A stretch of DNA of 42,497 nt, taken from the NCBI GenBank assembly GCA_035502185.1, contig DATJUT010000087.1, positions 1 to 42,497 on the forward strand, in the 5' to 3' direction. The position numbers were made by a program, and so were the translations under genes. The notes beneath the pieces were generated by a model. The model did not search any database. It worked only from the letters and a program-made list of their open reading frames with translations, and was not told the origin of the DNA. Source of the stretch: Gemmatimonadales bacterium (GTDB lineage: Bacteria > Gemmatimonadota > Gemmatimonadetes > Gemmatimonadales > JACORV01). Positions 1-8,473 of the stretch are shown piece by piece. Within the stretch, counting starts at the first letter, position 1, and every line of letters begins with the position of its first letter.

Positions 1-1
1 G

Positions 2-877
2 CTGTGGGGCACGACCGGCCCGCTCTCGACCGCCCTGTACGCCTCGGGCGAGGCGATCACCGGCATCGGCTTCTGGCGCGTGCTGCTCGGCACGCTGGCG
101 CTCGCGCTGTACGCGCTCCTGTTCCGGCGGGACCTCCTCGCCGTGGACCGGCGCGCGCTGCTGCTGGTGGGCCTCGGCGGCGGCGCGCTGGTCGCCCTGT
201 TCGAGGTGGCCTACCAGTTCGCCATCGCGGGCGCCGGCGTGGCCAGCGCGGCGGCGCTGCTGTACACGGCGCCGGTCATCGTCGCCCTGCTGGCCAGGCC
301 GCTGCTCAAGGAGTCGCTGACGCCCCTGAAGCTCGTGCTCGCCGTCGTGGTGGGGGCGGGCGCGGTGTTCGCGGTGCAGGGAGGGTCCCACGGCGCGCAC
401 CTCGCGGGCGTCGCGACGCCCCGGCTCGCGCTCGGCGTCACGGGCGGGCTGCTGGCCGCCGTGAGCTACGCGGGCACGACCCTCCTCGCGCGCTACGCGG
501 TCCCGCGCTACGGCGTGTTCCGCGTGCTGCTCCTCGAGGTCGCCGGCGGCACCGTGCTGCTGGGGATCGTCCTCCCGGCGGCGGGCCGCGCTCCGGTGCC
601 GCCGCCCACGGCCGGCGCGTGGCTCTACGTCGGCGCGCTGGTGGTCGCGACGGTCCTGCTCGCCAACCTGTTCTTCTTCTCCGGCGCCAAGCGCATCGAG
701 GCGGCGCCCACCGCGGTGGCGGCCACCATCGAGCCGGTGGTGGGGACGCTGCTGGCGCTCGCGCTCCTGTCGCAGCGCCTCACGGCGGTGGGCTGGCTCG
801 GCCTCGCGATGGTCGTGGGCGGTGTGGCGGCGGGATACCTCGAAGAAGCACGGGCCCGGCCGCAGCCGGGCCCGTAA
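2..877 (+). CDS. EamA/DMT-family inner-membrane transporter (5' truncated)
   Basis: The gene enters from outside the window, and 291 residues are visible from position 2 in frame. They form a chain of hydrophobic helices in two halves, as in the EamA (drug/metabolite transporter) fold of ten helices. The first visible residues (WGTTGPLSTALY) resemble the start of helix 1, so only a short N-terminus is missing. The second repeat shows the usual helix 9 pattern around EAAPTAVAATIEPVVGT, followed by GLAMVVGGV. EamA proteins export small metabolites or amino acids, but the substrate cannot be read from sequence. An internal GTG at 80 would remove the first helix and is unlikely to be the true start. 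The gene ends in a hairpin that overlaps its stop codon. Family assignment is secure and substrate unknown. Confidence 0.85.
   Translation: MWGTTGPLSTALYASGEAITGIGFWRVLLGTLALALYALLFRRDLLAVDRRALLLVGLGGGALVALFEVAYQFAIAGAGVASAAALLYTAPVIVALLARPLLKESLTPLKLVLAVVVGAGAVFAVQGGSHGAHLAGVATPRLALGVTGGLLAAVSYAGTTLLARYAVPRYGVFRVLLLEVAGGTVLLGIVLPAAGRAPVPPPTAGAWLYVGALVVATVLLANLFFFSGAKRIEAAPTAVAATIEPVVGTLLALALLSQRLTAVGWLGLAMVVGGVAAGYLEEARARPQPGP
850..877. terminator. Hairpin terminator overlapping the EamA stop codon
   Basis: An 11-bp perfect stem (850-860 pairs with 865-875) with a CGCA loop encloses the last codons and first stop base of the transporter gene. It lies between two convergent genes (stops at 877 and 901), so it can serve both strands. 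No U-tract follows, as is common for terminators in very GC-rich genomes. Confidence 0.6.
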
Positions 878-900
878 CACCCCTCAGTCGCGGCCCGGGA

Positions 901-1482
901 TCACCGCGCCGGTGCCTTGAGCAGCGGCGCCAGATCGGTCGCCGTCCACATCCCTGCGTGCGACGCCGTGGCCGTGCGCTCCGCCGCGACCTGCTCCGCC
1001 GTCACCGCGCCCGCGGCGTTCCCCCAGGCGCTCCGCACGTAGGTCAGCACCGCGGCCACGTCGCCGTCCGAGAGCGGCTGCCCGGTGCCGAAGGCCGGCA
1101 TCGCGTTGGCGAACCGCTGGCCCTTCACGGTGATCGGCCCCTGGAGGCCGTGCAGCACCACGCGGATCGGGACGGCCGCGTTCGCCGCCGTGGCCCACTC
1201 CGAGCCGGCCAGCGGCGGGAACGAGCCGGCGACGCCGAGCCCCGTGGCCTGATGACACACGGCGCAGCGCTGGAAGACCTGCTGCCCGCTCGGGGCCGCC
1301 GCGGCCGCGGACGCCGGCGCGTTCGCGGCGGGCGCCGCGGCGCCCGGTGCCGCCGCGGGCTGGCCGGCGGCCGAGTTGTCCTTGCCGCCCCCGCAGGCCG
1401 CCAGGCCCGCGCAGGCCAGCGACGCGGCGAGCGCGACCGCCGCGCCCCCCCAACCGTTGCTCCCTCTGGTCATCCTGGTCAT
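901..1482 (-). CDS. Cytochrome c family lipoprotein
   Basis: A predicted 193-residue exported mono-haem cytochrome c. The N-terminus has a hydrophobic stretch ending in a lipobox (LAAC, Cys30), then an Ala/Pro-rich linker (about 35-64) and a single cytochrome c domain with the haem motif CAVCH at 73-77. Met128 in NAMPAFG is the likely sixth ligand. It would be a membrane-anchored periplasmic electron carrier, similar to the small class I cytochromes attached to oxidases or alcohol dehydrogenases. The start is the first ATG of MTRMTRG, preceded by GGGGA. This ATG overlaps the TGA stop of the upstream tag gene by 4 nt (ATGA), implying translational coupling. The longer open frame upstream is a shadow of tag. 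The redox partner is unknown. Confidence 0.85.
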   Translation of the reverse strand: MTRMTRGSNGWGGAAVALAASLACAGLAACGGGKDNSAAGQPAAAPGAAAPAANAPASAAAAAPSGQQVFQRCAVCHQATGLGVAGSFPPLAGSEWATAANAAVPIRVVLHGLQGPITVKGQRFANAMPAFGTGQPLSDGDVAAVLTYVRSAWGNAAGAVTAEQVAAERTATASHAGMWTATDLAPLLKAPAR

Positions 1483-2069
1483 GGCGTCCCCGTTCGAAGG
1501 TTCTGCACCTCGGCCCAGCGGTAGCACTGCGTCAGGTGGTCGTTGACCATCCCGGTCGCCTGCATGTGCGCGTACACGATCGTCGAGCCGACGAAGCTGA
1601 AGCCGCGCCGGATCAGATCCTCGCTGAACGCGTCCGACTCCCGCGTGCGCGCCGGCAGCGCGCGCAGGTTGCGCCGGTGGTTCACCCGCGGCCGGCCGCC
1701 GACGAACCGCCACTGATAGGCGTCGAAGCTCCCGAACTCCTCCTGCACCCGCAGAAACGCCTGCGCGTTCTTCACCGCCGCACGGATCTTCTGCCGGTTG
1801 CGGACGATCCCCGCGTCCCGGAGCAGCGACGCGATCTTCCTCGCGTCGTAGCGCGCGACCCTCACGGGGTCGAAGCCGTCGAACGCCCGGCGGTAGTTCT
1901 CGCGCTTGTTGAGGATCGTGCTCCACGACAGGCCGGCCTGCATCCCCTCCAGGACCAGGAACTCGAACAGCTGGCGGTCGTCGTGGAGCGGGACGCCCCA
2001 TTCCCGGTCGTGGTACTCGCGCATCAGGTCGGAGCCGATCCAGGCGCAGCGCTCGAGGTCGTCGGGCAT
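1479..2069 (-). CDS. tag: DNA-3-methyladenine glycosylase I
   Basis: A 196-residue protein matching the Tag family along its full length. Tag excises 3-methyladenine from alkylated DNA and starts base-excision repair in the cytoplasm. The four zinc ligands of the family are in the expected places: Cys8 (RCAW), His20 (YHDREWG), and His178 with Cys182 near the C-terminus (NDHLTQCYRW). The core motif LEGMQAGLSW (about 40-49), carrying the catalytic Glu and base-stacking Trp, is intact. The Tag C-terminal stop overlaps the start of the cytochrome c gene. The starting ATG faces the divergent TldE-like gene across about 65 bp. Confidence 0.95.
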   Translation of the reverse strand: MPDDLERCAWIGSDLMREYHDREWGVPLHDDRQLFEFLVLEGMQAGLSWSTILNKRENYRRAFDGFDPVRVARYDARKIASLLRDAGIVRNRQKIRAAVKNAQAFLRVQEEFGSFDAYQWRFVGGRPRVNHRRNLRALPARTRESDAFSEDLIRRGFSFVGSTIVYAHMQATGMVNDHLTQCYRWAEVQNLRTGTP

Positions 2070-2134
2070 CGCGCGAACCTAGCGGGCCCCGGCCCGGTGC
2101 GGAAGTCGGCGTCAGGGAGGTACCTTACGGGCCC

Positions 2135-3448
2135 ATGATCGACCGCGTGCTCCAGCTCGCCAGGCAGTCCCGGCGCTTCGAGGGCTTCGACCTGCTGCTC
2201 CGCGATGAGCGGCAGCTGAGCCTCAAGTTCGAGTCGGGCCGCCTGAAGGAGACCGCCGTGCACCAGGAGGCCGGCCTCAGCTTCCGCGGCGTGAGCCGCG
2301 GCAAGGTCGGCATCGCGGGCACCACCGATCTGCGCGAGGAGGCGCTGGCGGACCTGCTCCAGCGGGCGTCGGCCTCCGCCGAGCAGGGCGAGGCGTGCGC
2401 GCTCGCCTTCCCCGGACCGTCGCGCCTCCCGGCGGTGTCGCTGTTCGACGACCAGGCCGCGTCCCTGGACGTCGACCACCTCGCGGCGCTCGGCCGGCGC
2501 GTGGTGGAGCGCCTCAGGCGGCCGGGCTGGCAGGTCAGCGCGTCGGTCGACCGCTACGTCGAGACGAGCAGCTTCGCCAACTCCGCGGGCCAGACCTTCA
2601 CCAGCCGCGCCACGGCCGTCGCGGTCGGGGCGGAGGTCACCCGCGTCAGGGACGACGACGTCCTGATGGCCTGGGACGACGTCGCCGCGACCGGCATCCC
2701 GAGCGAGGCCGAGCTGGACGCCATCGCGGCGAGCGTGGCGCGCCGCATCGAGCGGGGCGAGCGGATCGTGGAGCCGCCGGAGGGCAAGCTCCCCGTGCTG
2801 TTCACGCCGCACGGCTCGGCCGCCCTGTTGCTGCCGCTGCACCAGGCCCTGTCGGGCAAGACGGTGCTCCAGGGCATCTCGCCCCTGGGGGGCAAGCTCG
2901 GCGAGGGGCTGTTCGACCCCGCCTTCGAGCTGACGGACGAGCCGCTGCTCTCCAGCCGCGTGGGCAGCCGGCCCGCGGACGACGAGGGCATGCCCTCCGC
3001 GCGGCTGGCGCTGATCGAGCGCGGCACGCTCCGCTCGTTCGTGTACGACCTGGAGACGGCGGCGCGGGCCGGCACGTCCTCCACCGGGCACGGCCGCCGG
3101 ACCACCTTCGGCAAGCCGGGCATCAGCTTCTCCAACCTCGTGATCAAGCCGGGAACGGCGGGCGAGGAGGCGCTGCTCAAGGAGATGGGGCACGGCCTGG
3201 TGGTGGACGAGCTGATCGGCGTGGGCCAGGGCAACGTCATCAGCGGCGCCTTCAGCCACCCGGTGGCCCTCGCGTACCGCGTGGACGGGGGCGAGATCAC
3301 GGGGCGGGTCAAGGACGCCGCGGTGGCCGGCAACGCCTACGAGCTGCTGAAGCGGATCCGGATGATCGGGAGCGCGGCCAAGTGGCTCGGTGGCAGCCGC
3401 CTCGTGCCGCCGCTCCTCCTCGACGCGGTGAGCGTGGCGCGCCGCTAG
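2135..3448 (+). CDS. TldD/PmbA family protein, TldE-like
   Basis: A 437-residue member of the TldD/PmbA family. In Enterobacteria, TldD and TldE (PmbA) form a heterodimeric cytoplasmic metalloprotease that trims leader peptides such as those of microcin B17 and antitoxin CcdA. The family pattern is clear: an N-terminal substrate-channel domain (FESGRLKETAVHQEAGLSFR) and a C-terminal barrel with TFGKPGISFSNLVIKPG and GQGNVISGAFSHPVALAYR. I find no HExxxH zinc motif, so this looks like the TldE (non-catalytic) subunit. A TldD partner is not in the window. The ATG is preceded by GGGAGG at about 12 nt. The gene is divergent from tag and no substrate peptide gene is visible nearby. Confidence 0.85.
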   Translation: MIDRVLQLARQSRRFEGFDLLLRDERQLSLKFESGRLKETAVHQEAGLSFRGVSRGKVGIAGTTDLREEALADLLQRASASAEQGEACALAFPGPSRLPAVSLFDDQAASLDVDHLAALGRRVVERLRRPGWQVSASVDRYVETSSFANSAGQTFTSRATAVAVGAEVTRVRDDDVLMAWDDVAATGIPSEAELDAIAASVARRIERGERIVEPPEGKLPVLFTPHGSAALLLPLHQALSGKTVLQGISPLGGKLGEGLFDPAFELTDEPLLSSRVGSRPADDEGMPSARLALIERGTLRSFVYDLETAARAGTSSTGHGRRTTFGKPGISFSNLVIKPGTAGEEALLKEMGHGLVVDELIGVGQGNVISGAFSHPVALAYRVDGGEITGRVKDAAVAGNAYELLKRIRMIGSAAKWLGGSRLVPPLLLDAVSVARR

Positions 3449-3498
3449 GCCGTTCCCCCGCCGCCGGCGCGCCCGCCCGCAGGGTCCCGCCCCGGTCA

Positions 3499-3524
3499 GA
3501 AACCTGCCGTCTCGGACGTTCGTC
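3499..3524 (+). promoter_or_regulatory. Putative ECF sigma promoter of the receptor operon
   Basis: GAAACC at 3499-3504 and CGTC at 3521-3524 are separated by 16 nt. This is the -35 AAC / -10 CGT arrangement of many ECF-sigma promoters. Transcription would start near 3531, about 23 nt before the GTG at 3554. A CGGACG/CGTCCG dyad (3513-3526) overlaps the -10. Since the operon encodes an ECF sigma factor, autoregulation is the natural reading, but it is inferred only from this motif. Confidence 0.45.
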
Positions 3525-3553
3525 CGTATGCCTGACGTTCTCGAAGGACAGCC

Positions 3554-6046
3554 GTGAAACCGGTCGCCTTCCTCCTGGTCGTCGTGGCGTCCACTGCGCC
3601 GCTGCAGGCGCAGGTCGCCGGCGGCCGGCCGCTCGCGGACGACGGCTCGGTGTCCGGCACGGTCCTGGCGGCGGAGACCGGCCAGCCGCTCGTCGGGGCG
3701 GTCGCCGTGCTGGAAGCCGCGGCCGGCGCCACGCTGGTGGCGCGCCAGAACGGGCTGTTCGCGCGGGCGCTGACGGCCGTGACGGACGACTCCGGCTTCT
3801 ACCGGTTCTCCGGCCTGCCCGAGGGCAGCTACCGGCTGCTGATCCGGGACCTGGGCTACCACCCGGCGCAGGTCACCATCGACCTCGCCCGCGGCAGCCC
3901 GTTCCGGGTCTCCGTGGGGCTGGTCGTCAATCCGATCCGGCTGGAGGCGATCGACACGCGGGCGCCGACGGCCGATCCGTACGGCCGCACCCGCGACGCG
4001 GCCGAGGAGCAGCGCCGCGGCTCGCTCGACGCGGAAGAGTGGCGACGGGAGCACTACCTCGAGGGCGATGCGAGGGTCCTCACGCACGCCAACGTGGTGG
4101 AGGCGGTGACCCTGGGCGAGACGGACCTGTTCCGGGCGCTGCAGCGGCTGCCCGGCGTCTCGGCGCGCGACGACTACACGGCGGGGATCTGGACCCGCGG
4201 CGCGCCGTGGAGCCAGACGCGCGTGTACTTCGACGGCCTGCCGCTGTTCAATCCCGTGCACGCCGTGGGCCTGTTCGCCGGCGTCAATCCGGACGCCGTG
4301 GGCGTCGCCGCCTTCCTGCCTGGCGCGCGGTCGCTGTCGCTGGGCGAGGGCGCGGCGGGCGTGGTGGACATCGAGTCCCGGGCGGCGACACCGGGGCTGC
4401 GGGGACTCGGCGAGCTGTCGCTCGTGAGCGCCCACGCCGCAAGCGACTGGGGCGCCGCCGACGGCCGCATGGGCCTGACGATGGCGGCCCGGCGGTCCTG
4501 GGCGGACCTGGCCACGCGGCTCGCCGAGGCGCTGGGCGCCGACAGCGGCACGTGGATTCCCTACGACTTCTACGACCTGACCACCCGGTTCAACGCCGAC
4601 CTGGGCCACGGCTACGCGCTCGAGGCGAGCGGGCTCGTGGAGGAGGACGGCGTCCACGGGCAGGTACGGCAGCTGCTGAGATCCACGGCGGGCACCTGGG
4701 GCAACCAGCTCGGCCGGGTCACGCTGCTCGCGCCGCTCGCGGGCTGGCGAGCCCGCTACACCCTGGGCGGGAGCCGGTTCGCGGGCGCGATCCAGCCCCT
4801 CGCGGTGCCGGGGCCCGCGGCGGCCGACGTGCCGTCGCACGGGCCCACGCGCAACGGGGTTTCGGTGCTCACGGGGTCGGCCGAGTTCATGCCGCCGGGC
4901 GCCGACGCCGGCGGCGAGTGGACGTTCGGCCTCCAGATCGCGGCGCTGAGGCAGCACTACGTCGGCCAGTTTCCGCGCCCGTATCCGGTGGTCGTGCTTC
5001 CCGACACCCTGCTCCTGGAGCGGGGACTGAACACCTTCGCGGCGTGGGCCGAGCGGCGGCAACGGCTCGGCCGGCGCGTCACGCTCGAGGCGGGAGTCCG
5101 CGCCGAGTCGCATCCGGCGGTCCTCAACGCCGACCGGTGGGGCCTGGCACCCAAGCTCGCCCTGCGCGTGGAGCCGGCGGGGCTGCCGCTGAGCTTCACG
5201 GCGGCGGCCGAGCGCTCGTGGCAGTACACGCAGGCGCTCGCGCCGGCGGGACCGAGCATCGGGCCCGACCTGTACCTGACGGACGTGTGGCTGCTCGCCG
5301 CCGACACGATTCCGGCGTTGCGCGCGGACATCGCGACGACCGGCGTCGAGGCGCGACTCGGCGGCACCTGGGTCGCCGCGGCCAACGCCTACGTGCGCCA
5401 CACCACGGGCATGGCCGTGCCCGAGCCGGGCCCGGGACTGCTGACGGCCAGCCGTCCGATCCTGGTGAGCGCGGTGAACGACGCGCGCGGCGTCGAGCTG
5501 TCGGTCCGGCGGCTGGCGGGCCGCTGGACGGTCTCGGGCTCCTACACCTACGGCGTCTCGATCATCACGGCCGCGTCGGCGATGTTCCCGATCTGGTACC
5601 GTTACCCGTCGCCCGCCGACCGGCGCCAGGTGGTGGATCTCACCGGCATGGTGCGGGTCAGCGGCGCCCTGCGCCTCGGCGCCGCGGCCACGTGGGCCAG
5701 CGGCGCGCCATTCTCACGGTTCCTCCTGGGACCGTGCGGCACCTGCGCACTCTCGGACACGGCGGCCGTGTACATCGAGGGGCCGGACGCGGCCCGCGGG
5801 CCGAAGTACGCGGCGGTGGACCTCCTGGTGGACTGGTCGCGGGCGGTGGGGAAGGTGCAGTTCGGCGCGTTCGCCCAGCTGCGAAACGTCCTGAACCGCG
5901 CCAACGCGATCACGTACACGGGGAGCGTGGCGTCATGCACCGTGGGCCATCCGCCGCTGCTGGTCCCGATCGGCGGCGGGGTGTGCGACCGATTCGACCG
6001 GGGGGTGCCGTTCCTCCCGCTGGCCGGCATACGCGTGGCGTTCTGA
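3554..6046 (+). CDS. TonB-dependent receptor with carboxypeptidase-regulatory N-domain
   Basis: An 830-residue outer-membrane receptor. A signal peptide (about 1-20, ending PLQAQ) is followed by a carboxypeptidase-regulatory-like Ig fold (about 32-120; SVSGTVLAAETGQPLVGAV and DDSGFYRFSGLPEGSYRL). Next come a plug domain (about 180-290; LFRALQRLPGV then WSQTRVYFDGLP) and a beta-barrel ending in an aromatic residue (IRVAF), as needed for barrel assembly. It should import a large or scarce substrate using TonB energy, but the ligand is unknown. The GTG start has AAGGA about 6 nt upstream. The stop lies only 4 nt before the ECF sigma gene, and the receptor comes first in the operon. This suggests a surface-signalling or dedicated-regulation unit. 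No FecR-type signalling extension was recognised. Confidence 0.88.
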   Translation: MKPVAFLLVVVASTAPLQAQVAGGRPLADDGSVSGTVLAAETGQPLVGAVAVLEAAAGATLVARQNGLFARALTAVTDDSGFYRFSGLPEGSYRLLIRDLGYHPAQVTIDLARGSPFRVSVGLVVNPIRLEAIDTRAPTADPYGRTRDAAEEQRRGSLDAEEWRREHYLEGDARVLTHANVVEAVTLGETDLFRALQRLPGVSARDDYTAGIWTRGAPWSQTRVYFDGLPLFNPVHAVGLFAGVNPDAVGVAAFLPGARSLSLGEGAAGVVDIESRAATPGLRGLGELSLVSAHAASDWGAADGRMGLTMAARRSWADLATRLAEALGADSGTWIPYDFYDLTTRFNADLGHGYALEASGLVEEDGVHGQVRQLLRSTAGTWGNQLGRVTLLAPLAGWRARYTLGGSRFAGAIQPLAVPGPAAADVPSHGPTRNGVSVLTGSAEFMPPGADAGGEWTFGLQIAALRQHYVGQFPRPYPVVVLPDTLLLERGLNTFAAWAERRQRLGRRVTLEAGVRAESHPAVLNADRWGLAPKLALRVEPAGLPLSFTAAAERSWQYTQALAPAGPSIGPDLYLTDVWLLAADTIPALRADIATTGVEARLGGTWVAAANAYVRHTTGMAVPEPGPGLLTASRPILVSAVNDARGVELSVRRLAGRWTVSGSYTYGVSIITAASAMFPIWYRYPSPADRRQVVDLTGMVRVSGALRLGAAATWASGAPFSRFLLGPCGTCALSDTAAVYIEGPDAARGPKYAAVDLLVDWSRAVGKVQFGAFAQLRNVLNRANAITYTGSVASCTVGHPPLLVPIGGGVCDRFDRGVPFLPLAGIRVAF

Positions 6047-6050
6047 GGCG

Positions 6051-6551
6051 ATGCAGCTCGCGGAGCTGTTCGCGCGGCACCACCAGGAGCTGTACCGGTA
6101 CGCCGCCCGCTTCACCGGCGACCCGGATCTGGCCGAGGACGTGGTCCAGGACGCGTTCGTGCGGCTGGCCGAGCGGCCACCGGCCGACGACTCGCAGTTG
6201 CGGGGGTGGCTGTTCCGCGTGGCGACGACCATCGCGCTCGATGCGATGCGCAGCGCGCGGCGCCGGCTGGCGCTGGTCCGCGAGCGGCCCGATCGGCAGC
6301 CCATGGGCGATGCTCCGCCGGACCCGGCGGCGGCGCTGGAGCGGGCGGAGACCCGGCGCCGGGTCCGCGAGGCGCTCGCGGCGCTGGGGCCGAAGGAACG
6401 GGCGGTGCTGCTGATGCGCGAGGAGGGATTCATGCACCGCGAGATCGCCGCGGCGGTGGGGACCACGACCCAGTCCGTGGGCACGATGATCGCCCGCGCG
6501 CTCGAGAAGCTGGCGCGGCATCTGGATCTCGACGAGGAGGCAGGACGGTGA
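6051..6551 (+). CDS. ECF-type RNA polymerase sigma factor
   Basis: A 166-residue sigma factor with the two ECF regions only. Region 2 spans about 5-72 (LAEDVVQDAFVRLAER and GWLFRVATTIALDAMRS). Region 4 spans about 103-155, with the helix-turn-helix EGFMHREIAAAVGTTTQSVG. The linker is short and proline-rich. It begins 4 nt after the receptor stop, and its TGA overlaps the GTG of the next gene (GTGA). This three-gene layout fits a sigma factor controlled by the adjacent membrane protein. Its likely target is the ECF-type promoter at 3499-3524. Confidence 0.93.
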   Translation: MQLAELFARHHQELYRYAARFTGDPDLAEDVVQDAFVRLAERPPADDSQLRGWLFRVATTIALDAMRSARRRLALVRERPDRQPMGDAPPDPAAALERAETRRRVREALAALGPKERAVLLMREEGFMHREIAAAVGTTTQSVGTMIARALEKLARHLDLDEEAGR

Positions 6552-7174
6552 GCCAGGATCAGTCCGATCTCGCGGAGCCGCGCGCCCGGCGCCTCAGCGC
6601 GCTGCTGCGCGAGGCCGACCCGCCGGTGCCGCCGATCGCGTTCCCCGCGGAGCGGATCGCCCGCGCGGCGCGGCGTCGGGCCCTCGTGCGCTGGAGAGTG
6701 GCGGCCGCAATCGCCGTGCTCGCCCTCGCCGCCGTCGGCGTCGCGCCGGTGCGGGCGTGGATCGTCCAGGCCGCGCACGCGCTGTGGGCCGCCGCGGCCG
6801 GGACGCCGAAGCCGGCCGCGATCCCGCCGGCCGCGGCGAACCCCACCGCCGGCGCGGTGACCTTCAGCCCCGCCTCGGGGTCATTCGTTCTGCGCGTCGC
6901 CCGGACCCAGGCGGCGGGCACGCTCACGGTCGAGACGACGGACCGGGCCGTGGCCTCCGCCGCCGTGAGCGGCGGCCGGGGGAGCGCGGAGCTGGTCGTG
7001 CTGCCGGACGGCCTCCGGATCGTCAACGATTCCGGTGCGACCGCCAGCTACGTCGTGCGGGTGCCGGCCACGATCGGCCGGATCGCGGTCGGCATCGGGC
7101 CCGCCGCGACCCGCGCGCTGGTCCCCTCGGAGCCGGGACAGCGCTGGGTCCTGGACCTGCGGGCGGCGCGGTGA
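6548..7174 (+). CDS. Single-pass membrane protein, probable anti-sigma factor
   Basis: A 208-residue protein whose GTG start overlaps the sigma-factor stop (GTGA), implying tight stoichiometric expression. The layout is an N-terminal cytoplasmic segment of about 50 residues, one transmembrane helix (about 51-69, VAAAIAVLALAAVGVAPV), and a periplasmic domain of about 135 residues rich in beta-strand. The anti-sigma role is inferred from position and topology. The zinc-binding HxxxCxxC motif of classical ZAS anti-sigma factors is absent, and I do not recognise a named domain. The periplasmic part could contact the receptor, but that is unproven. Confidence 0.65.
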   Translation: MSQDQSDLAEPRARRLSALLREADPPVPPIAFPAERIARAARRRALVRWRVAAAIAVLALAAVGVAPVRAWIVQAAHALWAAAAGTPKPAAIPPAAANPTAGAVTFSPASGSFVLRVARTQAAGTLTVETTDRAVASAAVSGGRGSAELVVLPDGLRIVNDSGATASYVVRVPATIGRIAVGIGPAATRALVPSEPGQRWVLDLRAAR

Positions 7175-7203
7175 CAGAACCCGGGGGACTGGATCGTTTC
7201 AGG

Positions 7204-7218
7204 GAAGAGCAGCTCTTC
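7204..7218. promoter_or_regulatory. Short inverted repeat before the DUF4382 gene
   Basis: GAAGAGC (7204-7210) and GCTCTTC (7212-7218) form a perfect 7-bp dyad around a single base, 20 nt before the ATG at 7239. It could be an operator half-site pair or a weak mRNA hairpin. Nothing else supports a function. Confidence 0.25.
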
Positions 7219-7238
7219 TCGATCCCGGAGCGAACCAC

Positions 7239-8441
7239 ATGAAGCGCCTGATTCTCGCCGCGGCCTCGCTCGCGGCCATCGCGTGCAGCGACGCGGCCAC
7301 CACCGGCGGCTCCGGCCGCACCCGCGTGTACCTCACGGATTCGCCGTTTCCGTTCGGCTCGATCTCGCAGGTGAACGTCTACATCGCGCGCATCGAGGCC
7401 TCGGCGTCGACCGACACGACCGGCCTCAACCCCGCGAGCTGGGTTACCATCGCGACCCCGGAGCGGACCTTCAACCTGCTCGACTTCCAGGGCGGCTCCG
7501 CCGCCTTGCTCGGCGAGGCCGAGCTGCCGGCGGATCAGTACGCTGCCGTACGGGTGGTGATCAACACCGGCCGCTCGAGTGTGGTGACGACCGGCGGCGC
7601 GCAGGCCACCGTGCACTGGCCCATTTCCGGCGACCTGTCCCTGTACGCGCTGGTCGAGCAGCCGCTCGCCGTGACCGGCGCCGGGGCGCAGATCGTCCTC
7701 GACTTCGACGTCGGCCGCACGTTCCTCGACGATGGCGCCGGCGGGTTCTACTTCTCTCCCGTCATTCGGGCGGTGAACGAAGCGGCCACCGGGAGCATCA
7801 CGGGCACGGTCACCACCACCTCCATCGAAGGCGACACGATCCCCTTCGTGAATGCCGCCGTGACCGTCTCCCGGCAGGTCGGTACGCTGCTGTCGACCAA
7901 CGTCCCCCTGGGGACGGGTCACAGTGACGCACAGGGTCACTACACCGTCGCGTATCTGCCGGCGGGCTCATACGTCGTGGCCGCCGCAGATCCCGCGTTC
8001 GCGCACAGGGTCGGCGTAGGGTCGGGCGTGGTCACGGTCGGCGGCCAGACGCGGATAGACCTGCTGATGACCATTGACACCGCGGGCACGGGTGGGGGCG
8101 GGGGGGGCGGCGGGGGCGGCGGGGGCGGCTGCGACAGCACGCGCGCGGACACGACCTGCGGCGGAGTGCCGAACGGCCCGGTGGCGAGCCTCGCGATCTC
8201 GCCGCTGACCCAGACGATCTCGGTGGGCGACAGCGCCGTCGCCATGGCGACGCCCTACAACGCGCAGGGCCTGATCCTGACCGGCCGGACCATCAGCTGG
8301 ACGGTGAGCGATTCGAGCCTGGTGTCGGTGACGCAGGCGGCGTACAACTGGATCCTGCTGCGGGGTGCGCACAGCGGCACGGTGACGCTCACCGCGACCA
8401 GTGAAGGGGTGAACGGCACGGCGACGGTGATCGTACGATGA
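7239..8441 (+). CDS. DUF4382 lipoprotein with Ig-like domains and poly-Gly linker
   Basis: A predicted 400-residue secreted lipoprotein with lipobox LAAIAC (Cys16). Domain order: DUF4382 (about 28-170; RVYLTDSPFPFGSISQVNVY), a carboxypeptidase-regulatory-like fold (about 186-275; GHYTVAYLPAGSYVVAA), and a poly-glycine linker encoded by 8087-8130. A short bacterial Ig-like segment follows (about 310-400; VASLAISPLTQTISVGDSA). DUF4382 proteins are common cell-surface lipoproteins of unknown function in Gemmatimonadota, Bacteroidota and Deltaproteobacteria. The start is the ATG after GGAG (7227-7230). The gene follows the sigma/anti-sigma pair by 64 nt and may or may not share its transcript. 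Confidence 0.82.
   Translation: MKRLILAAASLAAIACSDAATTGGSGRTRVYLTDSPFPFGSISQVNVYIARIEASASTDTTGLNPASWVTIATPERTFNLLDFQGGSAALLGEAELPADQYAAVRVVINTGRSSVVTTGGAQATVHWPISGDLSLYALVEQPLAVTGAGAQIVLDFDVGRTFLDDGAGGFYFSPVIRAVNEAATGSITGTVTTTSIEGDTIPFVNAAVTVSRQVGTLLSTNVPLGTGHSDAQGHYTVAYLPAGSYVVAAADPAFAHRVGVGSGVVTVGGQTRIDLLMTIDTAGTGGGGGGGGGGGGGCDSTRADTTCGGVPNGPVASLAISPLTQTISVGDSAVAMATPYNAQGLILTGRTISWTVSDSSLVSVTQAAYNWILLRGAHSGTVTLTATSEGVNGTATVIVR
8087..8130 (+). repeat. G-rich run encoding poly-glycine, quadruplex-capable
   Basis: At least five tracts of three or more G, including an uninterrupted 8-G homopolymer (8100-8107), lie inside the DUF4382 coding frame and encode the glycine linker. The pattern meets the usual intramolecular G-quadruplex rule on the coding strand. 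It is also prone to slippage, which would shift the frame of the C-terminal Ig-like domain. Confidence 0.8.
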
Positions 8442-8473
8442 CGCGCCTGGCCTGAGACCGGTCCACGAAGGAG

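Noticed and set aside
2024-5401. A 1125-codon open frame on the minus strand over the TldE-like and receptor genes
   Set aside because: It is antisense to two well-supported genes, Arg/Pro/His-rich and without recognisable domains. Such frames are normal in GC-rich DNA.
7178-7199. A second ECF-type promoter before the DUF4382 gene (AAC...CGTT)
   Set aside because: The spacing is 14 nt instead of 16 and the -35 is weak.
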